Shown here: positions 46,017 to 56,211 of the stretch, in pieces
Layout of the letters: every line of letters begins with the position of its first letter
Numbering within the stretch: position 1 is the first letter of the stretch
From: Protonemura montana
Lineage: Eukaryota; Arthropoda; Insecta; Plecoptera; Nemouridae
Direction of reading: 5' to 3'
Assembly: GCA_947568835.1 (NCBI GenBank)
Contig: OX387603.1
Span: 27,552,651-27,616,650 of the forward strand
DNA length: 64,000 bases
Program-made: the position numbers and the translations under genes
The notes under the pieces: generated by a model
Told to the model about the DNA's origin: nothing
Databases searched by the model: none
The model's input: only the letters and a program-made list of their open reading frames with translations

Positions 46017-47375
46017 CTAAAACGCGACAAACCTTCATGTCTTTTTGTCTAGACAACGAATGCCAAGCAACGTCCTTATCATCTTCCACACGAAGCTACG
46101 GTTGAAACGTATAGCAAAAGTAAACTCCTATCATAGCTCTGTGTGGCCAGGTATATGCACGACCGAAGTCAGCAACGCAGAGCGTCCTTATCATCGAACA
46201 AACTGTTTAACCAAGCCCAACAAAACGATCGCTTGACTACGGGAAAAAAAAACACAGAAACCAATTAAAATATAACATGTAAAGTTGCGATTTTCAGTTC
46301 CCTTTTTTACGCATACATTATTTTCCCCGCGCGTGAGCCCGTTTGAAATCAGGGCGCGCCCGTGCCTCGGGCGTTCACCGGCTAACATTTCACCGCGAAT
46401 ACAGCGTTGATGTTCTCTGCTGCTGATCCTGGCAGGTCCTGGCAAGGATCAAAGCGAAGCCTGCCGGCCAGGACAACGGTGAACGCGGAATGCACCACCC
46501 TTCGATCACCTCTAACCGCAACTTGTGATCGTAGTCATGGAAAACATCACATCTGGCTCGGTTTTCCACCTGCCCGCGATTGTCGATTGTTTATTGGGGA
46601 AATTATGTGGCAGAGCAATTAGGGAAAATCATCCCGTCGACGGCTCGAGGGGTTGAGAGCGATACTTTGATGTACGTTCTGAAAAGTTTTGTGGTTGGTT
46701 AGTTTACGCGTCGCAGGACATTAAAAGCAAGTCGACAGCAGTTAATAAATCTCTGCGTCTGAACTGCAATGCTGTGGAAAGATTGCAAAAGTTCATCCAT
46801 TACAGACTAACCTGCAAGTTGTGGCGATCTCAGCTGATCACAGCTTCTCATCTGTGGCAGTCAACTCGCTAATCTTTTCCATTTTCAATCCTGACTAAAC
46901 GTATGTAAGTAGGTGTACCATTTGTAACGTACACTGATAGAACGATGTTATTATGCATTTAAGTGCTATCAAGGTATCAAGCAGTTGATTTAAAAGCAAT
47001 TCGCGCGTTAAAAAATGAACTATCCTTTCTAAAATAGACTAAAAGCCTGCGATTTTTTCGTCCGACACATCTTGTGCAGCTGGTATAGCAGTTTCCAGGA
47101 AGGTATATATGTAAGGAAAGATCAAAGGCATGCTTTTGGTATCAATTATGCTCTTTGCACACCCAGGAATATGGCGCTCATATTATATATACATAAATTT
47201 AGGAGTGGGAATGGAAAACTGGAAATATCTCAGCGCTAGCGACACGGCACGGGGTCATGGCACAAATGTAGGAATTATTATTGTTGGGGTTCAACGACGC
47301 ACTGTTTTGACAACTGGTCATGCGGCACTGGTTTAATGGCGTCGGTGAATGAGCGGATGATTAAGAGGAAGATGA

Positions 47376-47700
47376 CGAACCTAACCTAGCCTAGAAGGGA
47401 TGAGAGTAAACCCGGTGCCGGCACATAGCCTACTCCTGTTGAAAAGCACCAATGGGACCACCGGCTTAACGTCCCTTCCGAAGGACGGTACAACGCGAAC
47501 AACAGGATTCCTTCACAAATCCATGCTGTCGAGAGGTTGATAAACAAGGCGAGTGAAGTTGCTATACTAACTTTCATTCCTCCAACCTCTCTCCCGAACA
47601 GAACTGGTCATGTGTATGGTGGTCACCCATCCAATACCTGACTCAGCGCAGTGTTGCTTAGCTTCGGTAATCTCACGAGTACGCCAAACCGTCCGGTAGC
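47376..47700 (-). mobile_element. 5S-rRNA-derived SINE, fullest copy
   Basis: Reading the minus strand from 47700: CCGTACTCGTGAG-type head with ACTCGTGAGATTACCGAAGC, TAAGCAACACTGCGCTGAGT and TATTGGATGGGTGACCACCA. The blocks CCGAAGCTAAGCA and GGATGGGTGACC align with 5S rRNA's internal control region (family pattern CCGAA-TTAAGCA...GATGGG-GACC). The body follows with GACCAGTTCTGTTCGGGAGA and CGTCCTTCGGAAGGGACGTT. The 3' end is CCTTCTAGGCTAGGTTAGGT. Such 5S-headed retroposons are the SINE3 class. Length is about 325 bp. Confidence 0.75.
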
Positions 47701-47829
47701 TGCAAGAAGATTGCAAACAAGATGGCATGTCAAGTGCTCGGTCTCCAGTTGCTGCAAATATCAAATTGCGCATTGGAAAACATATTTGTAATATGTTGAG
47801 ACTTGCGATGCTTTCATGGAATGCGAAAC

Positions 47830-48437
47830 CACGGAATGTCCAACACAGAGGGCGACGGCGAGTGTCCGCTCCTTTGTGTGGAGCGAAACAAGCACCCTGT
47901 CACGGAATGTCCAGCACAGAGCCGACGGCGAGTGTCCTCTCCTTTGCGTGGAGCGAAACAAGCGCCCTGTCACGGAATGTCCAGCACAGAGGCGACGGCG
48001 AGTGTCCGCTCCTTTGCGTGGAGCGAAACAAGCGCCCTGTCACGGAATGTCCAGCACAGAGGCGACGGCGAGTGTCCGCTCCTTTGCGTGGAGCGAAACA
48101 AGCGCCCTGTCACGGAATGTCCAGCACAGAGGCGACGGCGAGTGTCCGCTCCTTTGCGTGGAGCGAAACAAGCACCCTGTCACGGAATGTCCAGCACAGA
48201 GGCGACGGCGAGTGTCCGCTCCTTTGCGTGGAGCGAAACAAGCACCCTGTCACGGAATGTCCAGCACAGAGGCGACGGCGAGTGTCCGCTCCTTTGCGTG
48301 GAGCGAAACAAGCGCCCTGTCACGGAATGTCCAGCACAGAGGCGACGGCGAGTGTCCGCTCCTTTGCGTGGAGCGAAACAAGCGCCCTGTCACGGAATGT
48401 CCAGCACAGAGGCGACGGCGAGTGTCCGCTCCTTTGC
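47830..48437 (+). repeat. 70-bp minisatellite array 2, left part (about 8.7 copies)
   Basis: The same unit as array 1. Most of these units are nearly identical, except the first, which has CCAACACAGAGGGCG and TTTGTGTGG, and the second, which has GAGCCGACGG and TGTCCTC. The array is interrupted after CTCCTTTGC at 48437 by the LINE and resumes at 53821. Frames contain an ATG in each GGAATGTCC. Confidence 0.97.
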
Positions 48438-49622
48438 TCTGCAGACGTGGGAGAGCTTCGCTCTACCAAACGCCTCCGTGACGGAACCCTTCTTGTGGAA
48501 ACAAACAAAAAAGAAATTTCAGATAGACTCACTAAACTAACTCTCCTGGGAACATTCAAGGTCTCCACCCTTGCCCACAAAACTCTGAACTCCTGCAAAG
48601 GAGTCGTGTTCAGCCACGACCTGCTTCAGATGGGCGAGGAGGAGGCCTTGTCTGAGTTAAAAAACCAAAGAGTCGTTGAAATAAAGTCGATCATTACCCG
48701 GAAGAGCAATATTCCCGAACCATCACCTCTTCACATACTCACTTTTAACACTACCGTTTTGCCCCGGTTCATCTTTGTCGGATTTATCCGTGTTGAAGTA
48801 AAGCCCAGCATCCCGAATCCTCTTCGATGCCTTAACTGCCAACGCTTTGGCCACGGCCAGCAGTCTTGTCGGCGGAGCCGGATGTGCGACAGGTGTGGCA
48901 GGTCTGACGCCCATCCAGACGCCCCGTGCGACCAGGACGCTCATTGTGCGAACTGCGAAGCTCCGCACCCATCCTGGTCCCGGGAGTGTCCCGTCTGGAA
49001 AAAAGAAAAAAAAATTTGCGAAATTAAAACCCTAGAAAATATCTCCTACCCTGAGGCAAGGAGAAAGTACAGTCTCCTCTGTCCAAGTCTGCCCAAAATA
49101 AGATCCTTTGCCCAAGTCGCCGCTCCACCTCCTGTCCCCGGTCCTGAGGAGGGTCATCCCTCGCGTTCATCAGAACTCAAGACTCTGATGGACATGATGA
49201 CCCTTCTTCTCTCTGGGCAGGAGGAGAACAAGCGGAGGCTTGAGGAACAGACCAAAAAAATAGATGAACAGACGGAGCAGATTAAAATACTAAGGAGGGA
49301 GAATGAAGAATTGAAGGAAAAGAACAGAAAAATGGAAGAAGAAATGGCAACCTACCAAAAAACACCCACGGCGGCTCCGGGCCCTTCCCGGACACCTGGG
49401 TCTACCCAGGCAAAACAATCTGAGAGGAGAGAGGTGAGCGAGCGGAAAAGTCGGGAGGCAGGAGGTCGCTCGGTCAGTATGGAGTCCATTGATTCCCGAA
49501 ATGACGAGATGGACTGCAGCCTCAGTGATGCCTCAGTGGTGTCCAGGAAAGGATCAAAAAAACAAAAAATCACTTATACTGGGAGTTCTGGCTCCGCTAG
49601 TGATTTTTTAAAAAAGAAATAA
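48438..49622 (+). CDS. LINE ORF1 (gag-like), N-terminally truncated and fused to minisatellite frame
   Basis: The LINE part encodes about 394 residues from SADVGELRSTKRLRDGTLLV to the TAA at 49620-49622. A region like the RRM-type fold of I-clade gag comes first (LRDGTLLVET, LNSCKGVV). Three zinc knuckles follow near 48834-49010: C-x2-C-x4-H-x4-C (CLNCQRFGHGQQSC), C-x2-C-x5-H-x4-C and C-x2-C-x3-H-x6-C. After a Pro-rich linker is a strong coiled coil (residues encoded at about 49200-49350, E/K/L heptads) and a Ser/Lys-rich tail. The normal N-terminus is missing. The frame stays open upstream through the 70-bp array to an ATG at 47727, giving a 631-codon chimeric frame. That extension is an accident of the insertion, not family sequence. 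Confidence 0.88.
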   Translation, partial: SADVGELRSTKRLRDGTLLVETNKKEISDRLTKLTLLGTFKVSTLAHKTLNSCKGVVFSHDLLQMGEEEALSELKNQRVVEIKSIITRKSNIPEPSPLHILTFNTTVLPRFIFVGFIRVEVKPSIPNPLRCLNCQRFGHGQQSCRRSRMCDRCGRSDAHPDAPCDQDAHCANCEAPHPSWSRECPVWKKEKKICEIKTLENISYPEARRKYSLLCPSLPKIRSFAQVAAPPPVPGPEEGHPSRSSELKTLMDMMTLLLSGQEENKRRLEEQTKKIDEQTEQIKILRRENEELKEKNRKMEEEMATYQKTPTAAPGPSRTPGSTQAKQSERREVSERKSREAGGRSVSMESIDSRNDEMDCSLSDASVVSRKGSKKQKITYTGSSGSASDFLKKK

Positions 49623-50032
49623 GATTTATCTGTGATACTTTCTAGTCAATACTTAGCGACACCTGTGATATTTAGCCTTAGCCAAACCGAAACCAAATAG
49701 ACACCTTAATTATCCTTAATAACCTCTGTGATAATGTCTGTGATATTTATTTACGCTCCTTTTATCTATATAATTGTATTTTTAATTTTATATAGGTTTC
49801 TGGATTGCTGTGATAATATTATCTGTGATATTTTACTTAGGTTTAGAGATCTTTTGGTGCTATATTGTTGTGATAAACTTTCTGTGATAACCCTCGTGAT
49901 AGTGTCTGTGATATTAGTATACGCTTCTTTTACCTATGTGACTTTATTTTTAATTTTACACGGGTTTTTAGATGGCTGTGCTTATGTCTGTGATACATTA
50001 CTTAGGTTGGGAGAGATTTTAAAACAACAAAA
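49623..50032 (+). repeat. Inter-ORF spacer with TGTGATA repeats and a ~180-bp duplication
   Basis: The spacer carries ten exact TGTGATA motifs and one CGTGATA between 49630 and 50005. Two ~115-bp blocks are imperfect direct copies: from 49732 (GTCTGTGATATTTATTTACG... TTACTTAGGTTTAGAGA) and from 49910 (GTCTGTGATATTAGTATACG... TTACTTAGGTTGGGAGA). Between them they share CTTTTA-CTAT, TTTTTAATTTTA and GGATTGCTGTG/AGATGGCTGTG-like segments. Confidence 0.8.
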
Positions 50033-53000
50033 ATGGCTTTAATACAGTGGAACCTCAATGGTTACCATCACCACCGAGAGGAGGTGAAGCTTTTAACAGC
50101 TAATTTTAACCCTCTGTGTCTCTCTTTACAAGAGACACATTTTAAACCGTCTGACTCACCTGTGTTAAGTGGCTACACATTCTTTCGGCACGATGATCTG
50201 TCACGAAATATAGCGGCTGGTGGAGTGGCGACGGCAGTGTTAGACTCCGTCCCTGCACATCCACTGCAGCTGGTAACACCTCTACAGGCAGTGGCAGTCA
50301 GAGTCCACATACCACAACCAGTTACTCTTTGTAACATTTATCTTCCGGAGTGGGCGCCAGCTACGGCCCCGAACCTTCAAAGCCTTGTGTCCCAACTGCC
50401 CCACCCTTACGTGCTGTTGGGTGACTTTAACGCACATAGCCCCCTGTGGGGCGACACAATGGCAGACGGCCGGGGTCGTATGCTTGAGAGTTTTATCGAT
50501 GACAACGATTTGTTTCTTTTAAATAATGGACAACAAACCAGATTTAACTCTTTTAATGGTAATTTTACAGCGATTGACTTGTGTATATGTTCGCCTTCTG
50601 TGGCACATATGTTCGACTTCTCTGTCCACAATGACCTCTGTGGAAGTGACCACTTCCCGATCATCTTGAGGCTCCAAACCGACTTTCAGATCCCCTCTCG
50701 CCCCGCTCAATGGAGCTTAAAACGGGCGAACTGGAAGCGGTTTGCTGCACTGGCAGACCTCAGTGGTTCACTCCAAGAAACAGACGTTCAATCACAAGTA
50801 AAAAAGGTTACAGAGATTATCACAAGTGCCGCAGAAGAGTCCATTCCACAGACTTCCACGAAGCCGCGCCGCATTCCAGTCCCATGGTGGAACGACGAAT
50901 GTGTCAAAGCGCATAAGGCAAGGAAAAAGGCTCTCCGTATTTTTACCAAACGACCCACAACTTTTAATCTGCAGGTTTTTAAGCAGCTCCGTGCTAAGGC
51001 ACGACAGGTTTTTAAAAGGTCTCAGCGCCAATCATGGAACGATTATGTGTCGTCTCTATCGTTTACCACCCCCCTCACCAAGGTGTGGCATAGGGTAAAT
51101 AAAATTAGAGGAAAGCATAAGCCGATATCAATAGCCGGTATAGAGAACAATGGACACCTGTTTACGGCCCCCAAAGAAATAGCAGATAGCATTGGCCAAC
51201 ACTTTGCAGATGTCTCCAGTTCCCGCCACTATTCGGCATCGTTCCAACAGATCAAGCGCACGGCAGAGCGTAGACAATTGTCGTTTGCCTCTGCCAATTC
51301 CGAATGCTACAACATGCCGTTTAGTGAGTGGGAGCTGGATAACGCTATTCGGACATCGAAGAACACGTCACCGGGGGCCGACAGGGTTCACAACGAGTTC
51401 CTTAAGCATCTAGCTCCAGATGCTCGCTTGGCTTTGCTCGACATGTACAACAAAATTTGGCTCTCACAAATATTTCCAGAAGAGTGGCGACACGCCATAC
51501 AAGTTCCCATTCCTAAGCCTGGCAAAGACAAGCAACTGGCAGCCAGCTACAGGCCAATCTCCCTGACCAGCTGTCTTTGCAAGGCAATGGAAAAAATGGT
51601 GAACAATCGTTTGGTTTGGTGGCTGGAGACCAAAAATTTGCTCTCTAATCTACAATGTGGCTTCCGAAAAAACAGGAGTACACTTGACCATCTCGTCAGG
51701 ATGGAGGCCTTTATCCAGGACTCGTTTTTGTGCAAACAGCATGCAATAGCTGTCTTCTTCGACCTGGAAAAGGCCTACGACACCACCTGGCGCCACAACA
51801 TTTTAAAATCGCTACATTCATGGGGTTTTAAAGGTCGACTACCTGTTTTTATCACAAATTTTATGACTGATAGAACTTTTAATGTCCGTGTTGGCAATGT
51901 TTTGTCAGATACTTTTTCACAAGAGAACGGCGTGCCCCAGGGCAGTGTGCTCAGCGTGACGCTATTTGCGATTGCAATCAATACAATTACCAGCTGTGTT
52001 AACTCCCCGGTGTCATCTTCCTTGTTTGTCGATGACCTGGCAATAATCTGTTCATCTAAGAACCTAGCGTCCACCTCTAGGCAGATCCAATTAACTGTCA
52101 ACAGATTGGTAAAGTGGGCTGATGCCACCGGCTTTACATTTTCGACAGCAAAGACAAACTGTGTCCACTTCTCTCGGGTACGGGGCCTCTTCCCAGACCC
52201 AGAAATCTATCTCCGTGGGAACTGTCTCCCTGTTGTTAAAAGTGTCAAGTTTCTGGGGTTAGTCTTTGACCAGAAATTGAATTTTAAAGAACATTTTAAC
52301 CAACTGCGTATTAAATGTTTTAAATCTCTTAATCTCTTAAGGTACCTGACAGGGACAAGGTGGGGAGCGGACCGCACGGTTATGTTGCGTGTTTATCGTG
52401 CCCTCATACGCTCTAAACTTGACTATGGCAGTGCTGTCTACGATTCTGCCCGTGACAGCTACAAAAGAACTTTGAACACCATCCACAACACAGGCATCCG
52501 GCTGGCCATCGGCGCTCTTCGAACCAGCCGGGTGGAAAGTCTATACTGTGATTCCGGGGAGCCGCCACTTACGCTAAGGAGAGAATATCTTCTTACTTCA
52601 TACGCTGCAAAACTGATCGCAATGAAAAAACATCCCACGTACCTGTCTCTACTTCAGCCCAGATTCCAGCCAATTTATGACGCTAAGCCCTTTTCAACTT
52701 TGCCGGCAGGTATTAGACTAAGTCGTATTCTCACCGAAATAACTTTCAAGATTCCAAGGATGTTCCCTGTCGAATCCAGCCTGGTCGCCCCTTGGTGTGT
52801 TCCCAGGCCTTCTTGCCTTATCGGCCTAGCGTCCTTAGGGAAACAGTGCACCAGCGATCTCGTGTACAGACGCAGGTTTGCTGAAATCTGTGCCGATCAC
52901 CCACATTTTATACAATATTATACGGACGGATCAAAGAATAACAATGATGTTGGTTGTGCTTTTACGACGACTCCCAACATTGCATACGGGTTTAAACTAA

Positions 53001-53725
53001 ATAGCAAGTGCAGCATTTTCACTGCTGAATTGTATGCCATTATGAAGGCTCTGCAACACATAGAAAGCAGAGATGAACCCAACTTTCTTATTTTTTCAGA
53101 TTCACTCAGCTCTATTGATGCAATTTATGACATTTTCTCACCCAACACCCTCGTTCAAAAAGTACATTCCCTACTAGCGACCCTCTCTTCTCGGGACGTG
53201 AGAGTAGTGTTCTGTTGGGTGCCTGGGCACGTTGGCATTAAGGGCAACGAGAGGGCCGATGCAGCCGCCAAGAATGCCTTGCACAATGTTGAAATGGTTG
53301 ACCAAAGAATCTTCCACAGTGATTTGAAGGTCTACTTTAAGTCAACTTTCAAACGAAGATTTCAAGATATCTGGGATAGACAAACAAACAATAAATTAAA
53401 AGAAATTAAAGCTACTGTCGAACCATGGGAGTCATCAAAGAGACCTGAAAGGCGTGAGGAGGTCGTTCTCACCCGACTCCGTATCGGACATACTCTTTTA
53501 ACCCACTCTTTCTTATTCACTATTGACAAGGTGCCTCCGCGCTGCAATACATGCAACGAGATTTTATCCATCCGACACATTTTAATTGATTGTACAAAGT
53601 ATAGAGTTGCTAGACAACGTCACTCATTAGAAAATACTATTGACAAAGTATTAGCAGATGACCCTCGTCGTATTGACAATGTTTTTAAATTCTTACAAGA
53701 GCTTGACGTAATAGGTTTGATGTAA
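50033..53725 (+). CDS. LINE ORF2: endonuclease, reverse transcriptase and RNase H
   Basis: This 1230-residue polyprotein reads through with no stop. Its job is to nick target DNA and copy the element RNA from the nick. The AP-type endonuclease occupies residues 1-215: QWNLNG (5-10), QETH (33-36), GDFNAH (130-135) and SDHFP (205-209). The reverse transcriptase spans about 480-760: PISLTSC, GFRKNRST (543-550), FFDLEKAYD with catalytic D577, GVPQGSVLS, and FVDD (665-668; most relatives have FADD). RNase H lies at about 960-1080, with D965, E999, D1023, H1066 and D1076 all present (YTDGS, TAEL, SDS, PGHVGIKGNERAD). The C-terminus ends with a Cys/His motif, CNTCNEILSIRHILIDC. ATG 50033 (ATGGCTTTAATACAGTGG) is chosen because it starts directly at the endonuclease. 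Confidence 0.96.
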   Translation: MALIQWNLNGYHHHREEVKLLTANFNPLCLSLQETHFKPSDSPVLSGYTFFRHDDLSRNIAAGGVATAVLDSVPAHPLQLVTPLQAVAVRVHIPQPVTLCNIYLPEWAPATAPNLQSLVSQLPHPYVLLGDFNAHSPLWGDTMADGRGRMLESFIDDNDLFLLNNGQQTRFNSFNGNFTAIDLCICSPSVAHMFDFSVHNDLCGSDHFPIILRLQTDFQIPSRPAQWSLKRANWKRFAALADLSGSLQETDVQSQVKKVTEIITSAAEESIPQTSTKPRRIPVPWWNDECVKAHKARKKALRIFTKRPTTFNLQVFKQLRAKARQVFKRSQRQSWNDYVSSLSFTTPLTKVWHRVNKIRGKHKPISIAGIENNGHLFTAPKEIADSIGQHFADVSSSRHYSASFQQIKRTAERRQLSFASANSECYNMPFSEWELDNAIRTSKNTSPGADRVHNEFLKHLAPDARLALLDMYNKIWLSQIFPEEWRHAIQVPIPKPGKDKQLAASYRPISLTSCLCKAMEKMVNNRLVWWLETKNLLSNLQCGFRKNRSTLDHLVRMEAFIQDSFLCKQHAIAVFFDLEKAYDTTWRHNILKSLHSWGFKGRLPVFITNFMTDRTFNVRVGNVLSDTFSQENGVPQGSVLSVTLFAIAINTITSCVNSPVSSSLFVDDLAIICSSKNLASTSRQIQLTVNRLVKWADATGFTFSTAKTNCVHFSRVRGLFPDPEIYLRGNCLPVVKSVKFLGLVFDQKLNFKEHFNQLRIKCFKSLNLLRYLTGTRWGADRTVMLRVYRALIRSKLDYGSAVYDSARDSYKRTLNTIHNTGIRLAIGALRTSRVESLYCDSGEPPLTLRREYLLTSYAAKLIAMKKHPTYLSLLQPRFQPIYDAKPFSTLPAGIRLSRILTEITFKIPRMFPVESSLVAPWCVPRPSCLIGLASLGKQCTSDLVYRRRFAEICADHPHFIQYYTDGSKNNNDVGCAFTTTPNIAYGFKLNSKCSIFTAELYAIMKALQHIESRDEPNFLIFSDSLSSIDAIYDIFSPNTLVQKVHSLLATLSSRDVRVVFCWVPGHVGIKGNERADAAAKNALHNVEMVDQRIFHSDLKVYFKSTFKRRFQDIWDRQTNNKLKEIKATVEPWESSKRPERREEVVLTRLRIGHTLLTHSFLFTIDKVPPRCNTCNEILSIRHILIDCTKYRVARQRHSLENTIDKVLADDPRRIDNVFKFLQELDVIGLM

Positions 53726-53820
53726 ACTTTTATCAATCTTTTATTGAACAACCTTCTTTTATCCGGCGCAAAATAACCATCCGGTTGACGCGCCGTTAAG
53801 CCCCAATATTCATTCATTCA

Positions 53821-53935
53821 CAGAGGCGACGGCGAGTGTCCGCTCCTTTGCGTGGAGCGAAACAAGCGCCCTGTCACGGAATGTCCAGCACAGAGGCGAC
53901 GACGAGTGTCCGCTCCTTTGCGAAACAAGATGCGT
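53821..53935 (+). repeat. 70-bp minisatellite array 2, right part
   Basis: The array resumes with CAGAGGCGACGGCGAGTG for about 1.6 units and decays after CTCCTTTGCGAAACAAGATG. A faint further unit-like piece (GTGCGTAGCGGAGAAACGCC then CTGTCA) lies near 54015-54040. Confidence 0.93.
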
Positions 53936-55635
53936 TTTAGACATCTTCCTTAGTCTTATGACATTTTAAATGTAATTGAAATTTGTGTACGACGGGTTAA
54001 ATGGGGGCGAACGTGCGTAGCGGAGAAACGCCCTGTCATATTTGTCGGAGAAAGTGTACTTTGGCTGGGTAGACGTAATTATCAAACAGTTTGCTTACGA
54101 CGGCGAAGTGAAATGGAAATTGTATTTTTTTATAAATACATTTAAATGAGATTTTCGTTTTTATCATTTGAATTTATTTGATGCACGATGCATGAAGGGA
54201 GATATTTTTTTGCTCTCGCTAGACGCAAATTATTCAGAAATCTTCACTCTGGGAGTTTTTTTTGTTAAGTGTTTTTAGAGAGGAAGGGTCATCCAGGGTT
54301 GCTTTGTGAAAATCATAAAATGTAAGTACGTGCTGCCGTCTCGCTGACTGAGCGCCATCTTGGCTATGACGGAGGTTTGTGGCCAGCGTTTATTTGAAAC
54401 AACAAACTGATCGTTTGTTTTTAGTGTTTGCTTGTTTTGTGAAGTGCCTTGCTGCGAGATGAGATTCATTCCACATCGATATGTATTTTATAGTTTCAGT
54501 TCGACCAAAGTCGAAGCTTTTTGTGCAAAGAAACATTTCCCCCTCGGGATCTTTGCGTACGGGGGATAACTTATTAAAAAGTAGGGGCTGTTTTCTGTTT
54601 TCTATATTAGAAAATAAAGAAAATGTAGAATATGATTTTAGCTAACGTGAGTTTACCAAGACTAGCGTTCAGTTTAGTAGTACTTGATCCCAGCGGCTGA
54701 GGTTGGTGTTTTCCACCAATGAAATGTGATCCATCATTTTGCTGAACGGCAGAGGCATGTTGAGCCGGTTGGGGCTGGCTTAGAACTGGGTCCCGTTGCC
54801 GGAAAATGATGCCTAAATGTATGAACTTAAACACCTTAACCTGCCTTGATGGTCCCTGAAAAGCACTGCACTGCCTTTCGATAACTAAAGACAAGCATTT
54901 TCTTTGAAAGACATCTAAAAAAAAGATATATATTTGTTTACCTCTGGTAAATGATTGGTGATAGAGCCTGTCCACTGTATCGATTGTGTCTACATAATGT
55001 TCAATGCTATAATAGAAAGCCGTTGAAAGGATCCCTATTCTCTTCTTGACTATCACATTTTCGAATTAATAACAATATTGTAAACCAATACCTCTGTCAA
55101 GCCAAGGTACCGCGGCTCGGTATCAAAGAGAAGTCTGCACCTCCACTAGTAGCCGCATGTCTTCCCGTCTAGCCCCGACTGCCGCCCGAACAAACTACGC
55201 CACGCATTTCATAAGCGCTCTTTTCTCTAGCCTTGCAGAAACATCCTATTCATCATCAAAGCGAATCCCGTCTCAAGCTTTTCCTTCCCAGGGCCCGGTT
55301 GTTGCAGTGGCCCCGACCCCCACAGACCAACGTCTTAACCCATCATTGGCGGTAGGGGAGGACGCATCTGTTGCTCTATCGAAAGAAACACACCTGAGTC
55401 ACGGCTTCATTGCGCTCATCTGGAGCACGACACGCCACGGAGCTACCGTGACCAGTGGCGGAACTAGGTGGGAACCCAATGAGCAAGATTATGGGGACAA
55501 TCATATCTGCCCATCAAATTGTTTCGATTACAAAAATTGATAAAATATTAGGCGAATGTCAGCTACAGGCCCACTGATCCAGGTGTACTGATACATTAAA
55601 CCATTATTTCAGAAATATAAACTTCTAACACTGCT

Positions 55636-55938
55636 TTGCCACATACCTATTCAACTGCAAGTTATGCTGTAAGCACTGCCAAAGATGTGGGTGACATCGA
55701 ATACGAATATCTTCCTAGAATTTTTAGTAATGTAAATAATCTAAAGACTGATGTTTCAAACAAAGGACCTTTTTCCTATGGAATTAAATTATGTAACTTC
55801 TTACCATATGACTTGAAATGTAAAAAATCAGACGAAGAATTCTCGAATGAGCTAAAAGGTTACCTGTTGAAAAATTGTTTTTATTCTGTAATTGAGTTTC
55901 TGATTAGAAGTAATGTGTCAATTAGTTTATATGTATGA
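55636..55938 (+). pseudogene. C-terminal remnant of another non-LTR reverse transcriptase
   Basis: The frame contains PFSYGIKLCNFLPYDLK then SDEEFSNELKGYLL and NCFYSV. The pattern S-x-G-x(3)-(W/Y)N-x-LP-x-(D/E)(I/L)K...F...LK-(x)-(Y/F)LL is the usual C-terminal tail of CR1/jockey-type reverse transcriptases. There is no upstream RT core. It is followed by a TTATTATTGTTATTA tail at 55984, consistent with a severely 5'-truncated LINE. Confidence 0.55.
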
Positions 55939-56211
55939 ACCCCTGACATGTCTCACGGTAATCGGTAAATCGTGGTAGTTAAAATTATTATTGTTATTAA
56001 ACTGCAGGTCAAAGATTGAATTCTGTGACTACATCATGTGTATGGAACTCAATTAAAAATGCATGCTTTTCCGGTCAAGATCTTTGTTTTTAAAACCACA
56101 CTCCGATTGAGGAAACGATTTGTGAGCCTCCGTGGACTGCAGTGTCTGCAAAAACCTCTAGTCTCAATAAAGTGCATTTAATTTTGATCAAAGTTCGGTT
56201 AAATCCAAGGG

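Larger units (their letters stand above)
48438..53820 (+). mobile_element. I-like non-LTR retrotransposon, 5'-truncated, intact ORF2
   Basis: This 5.4-kb LINE has ORF1 (gag-like, CCHC knuckles), a 410-bp spacer, ORF2 (endonuclease, RT, RNase H) and a short 3' UTR ending ATATTCATTCATTCA. It sits inside the 70-bp array. The 31 bases before it (48407-48437, CAGAGGCGACGG... to CTCCTTTGC) are repeated exactly after it (53821-53851). Because the target is itself tandem, the true duplication length cannot be proven. The RNase H domain after RT, and apurinic-type endonuclease first, place it with the I/jockey superfamily; I-clade is my best judgement. The 5' end falls inside ORF1, so this copy is probably dead on arrival, although ORF2 has no stop. 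Confidence 0.92.

Noticed and set aside
54607-55056. 149-codon minus-strand frame
   Set aside because: No recognisable motif, no splice or start context, and it lies in repeat-rich intron DNA.
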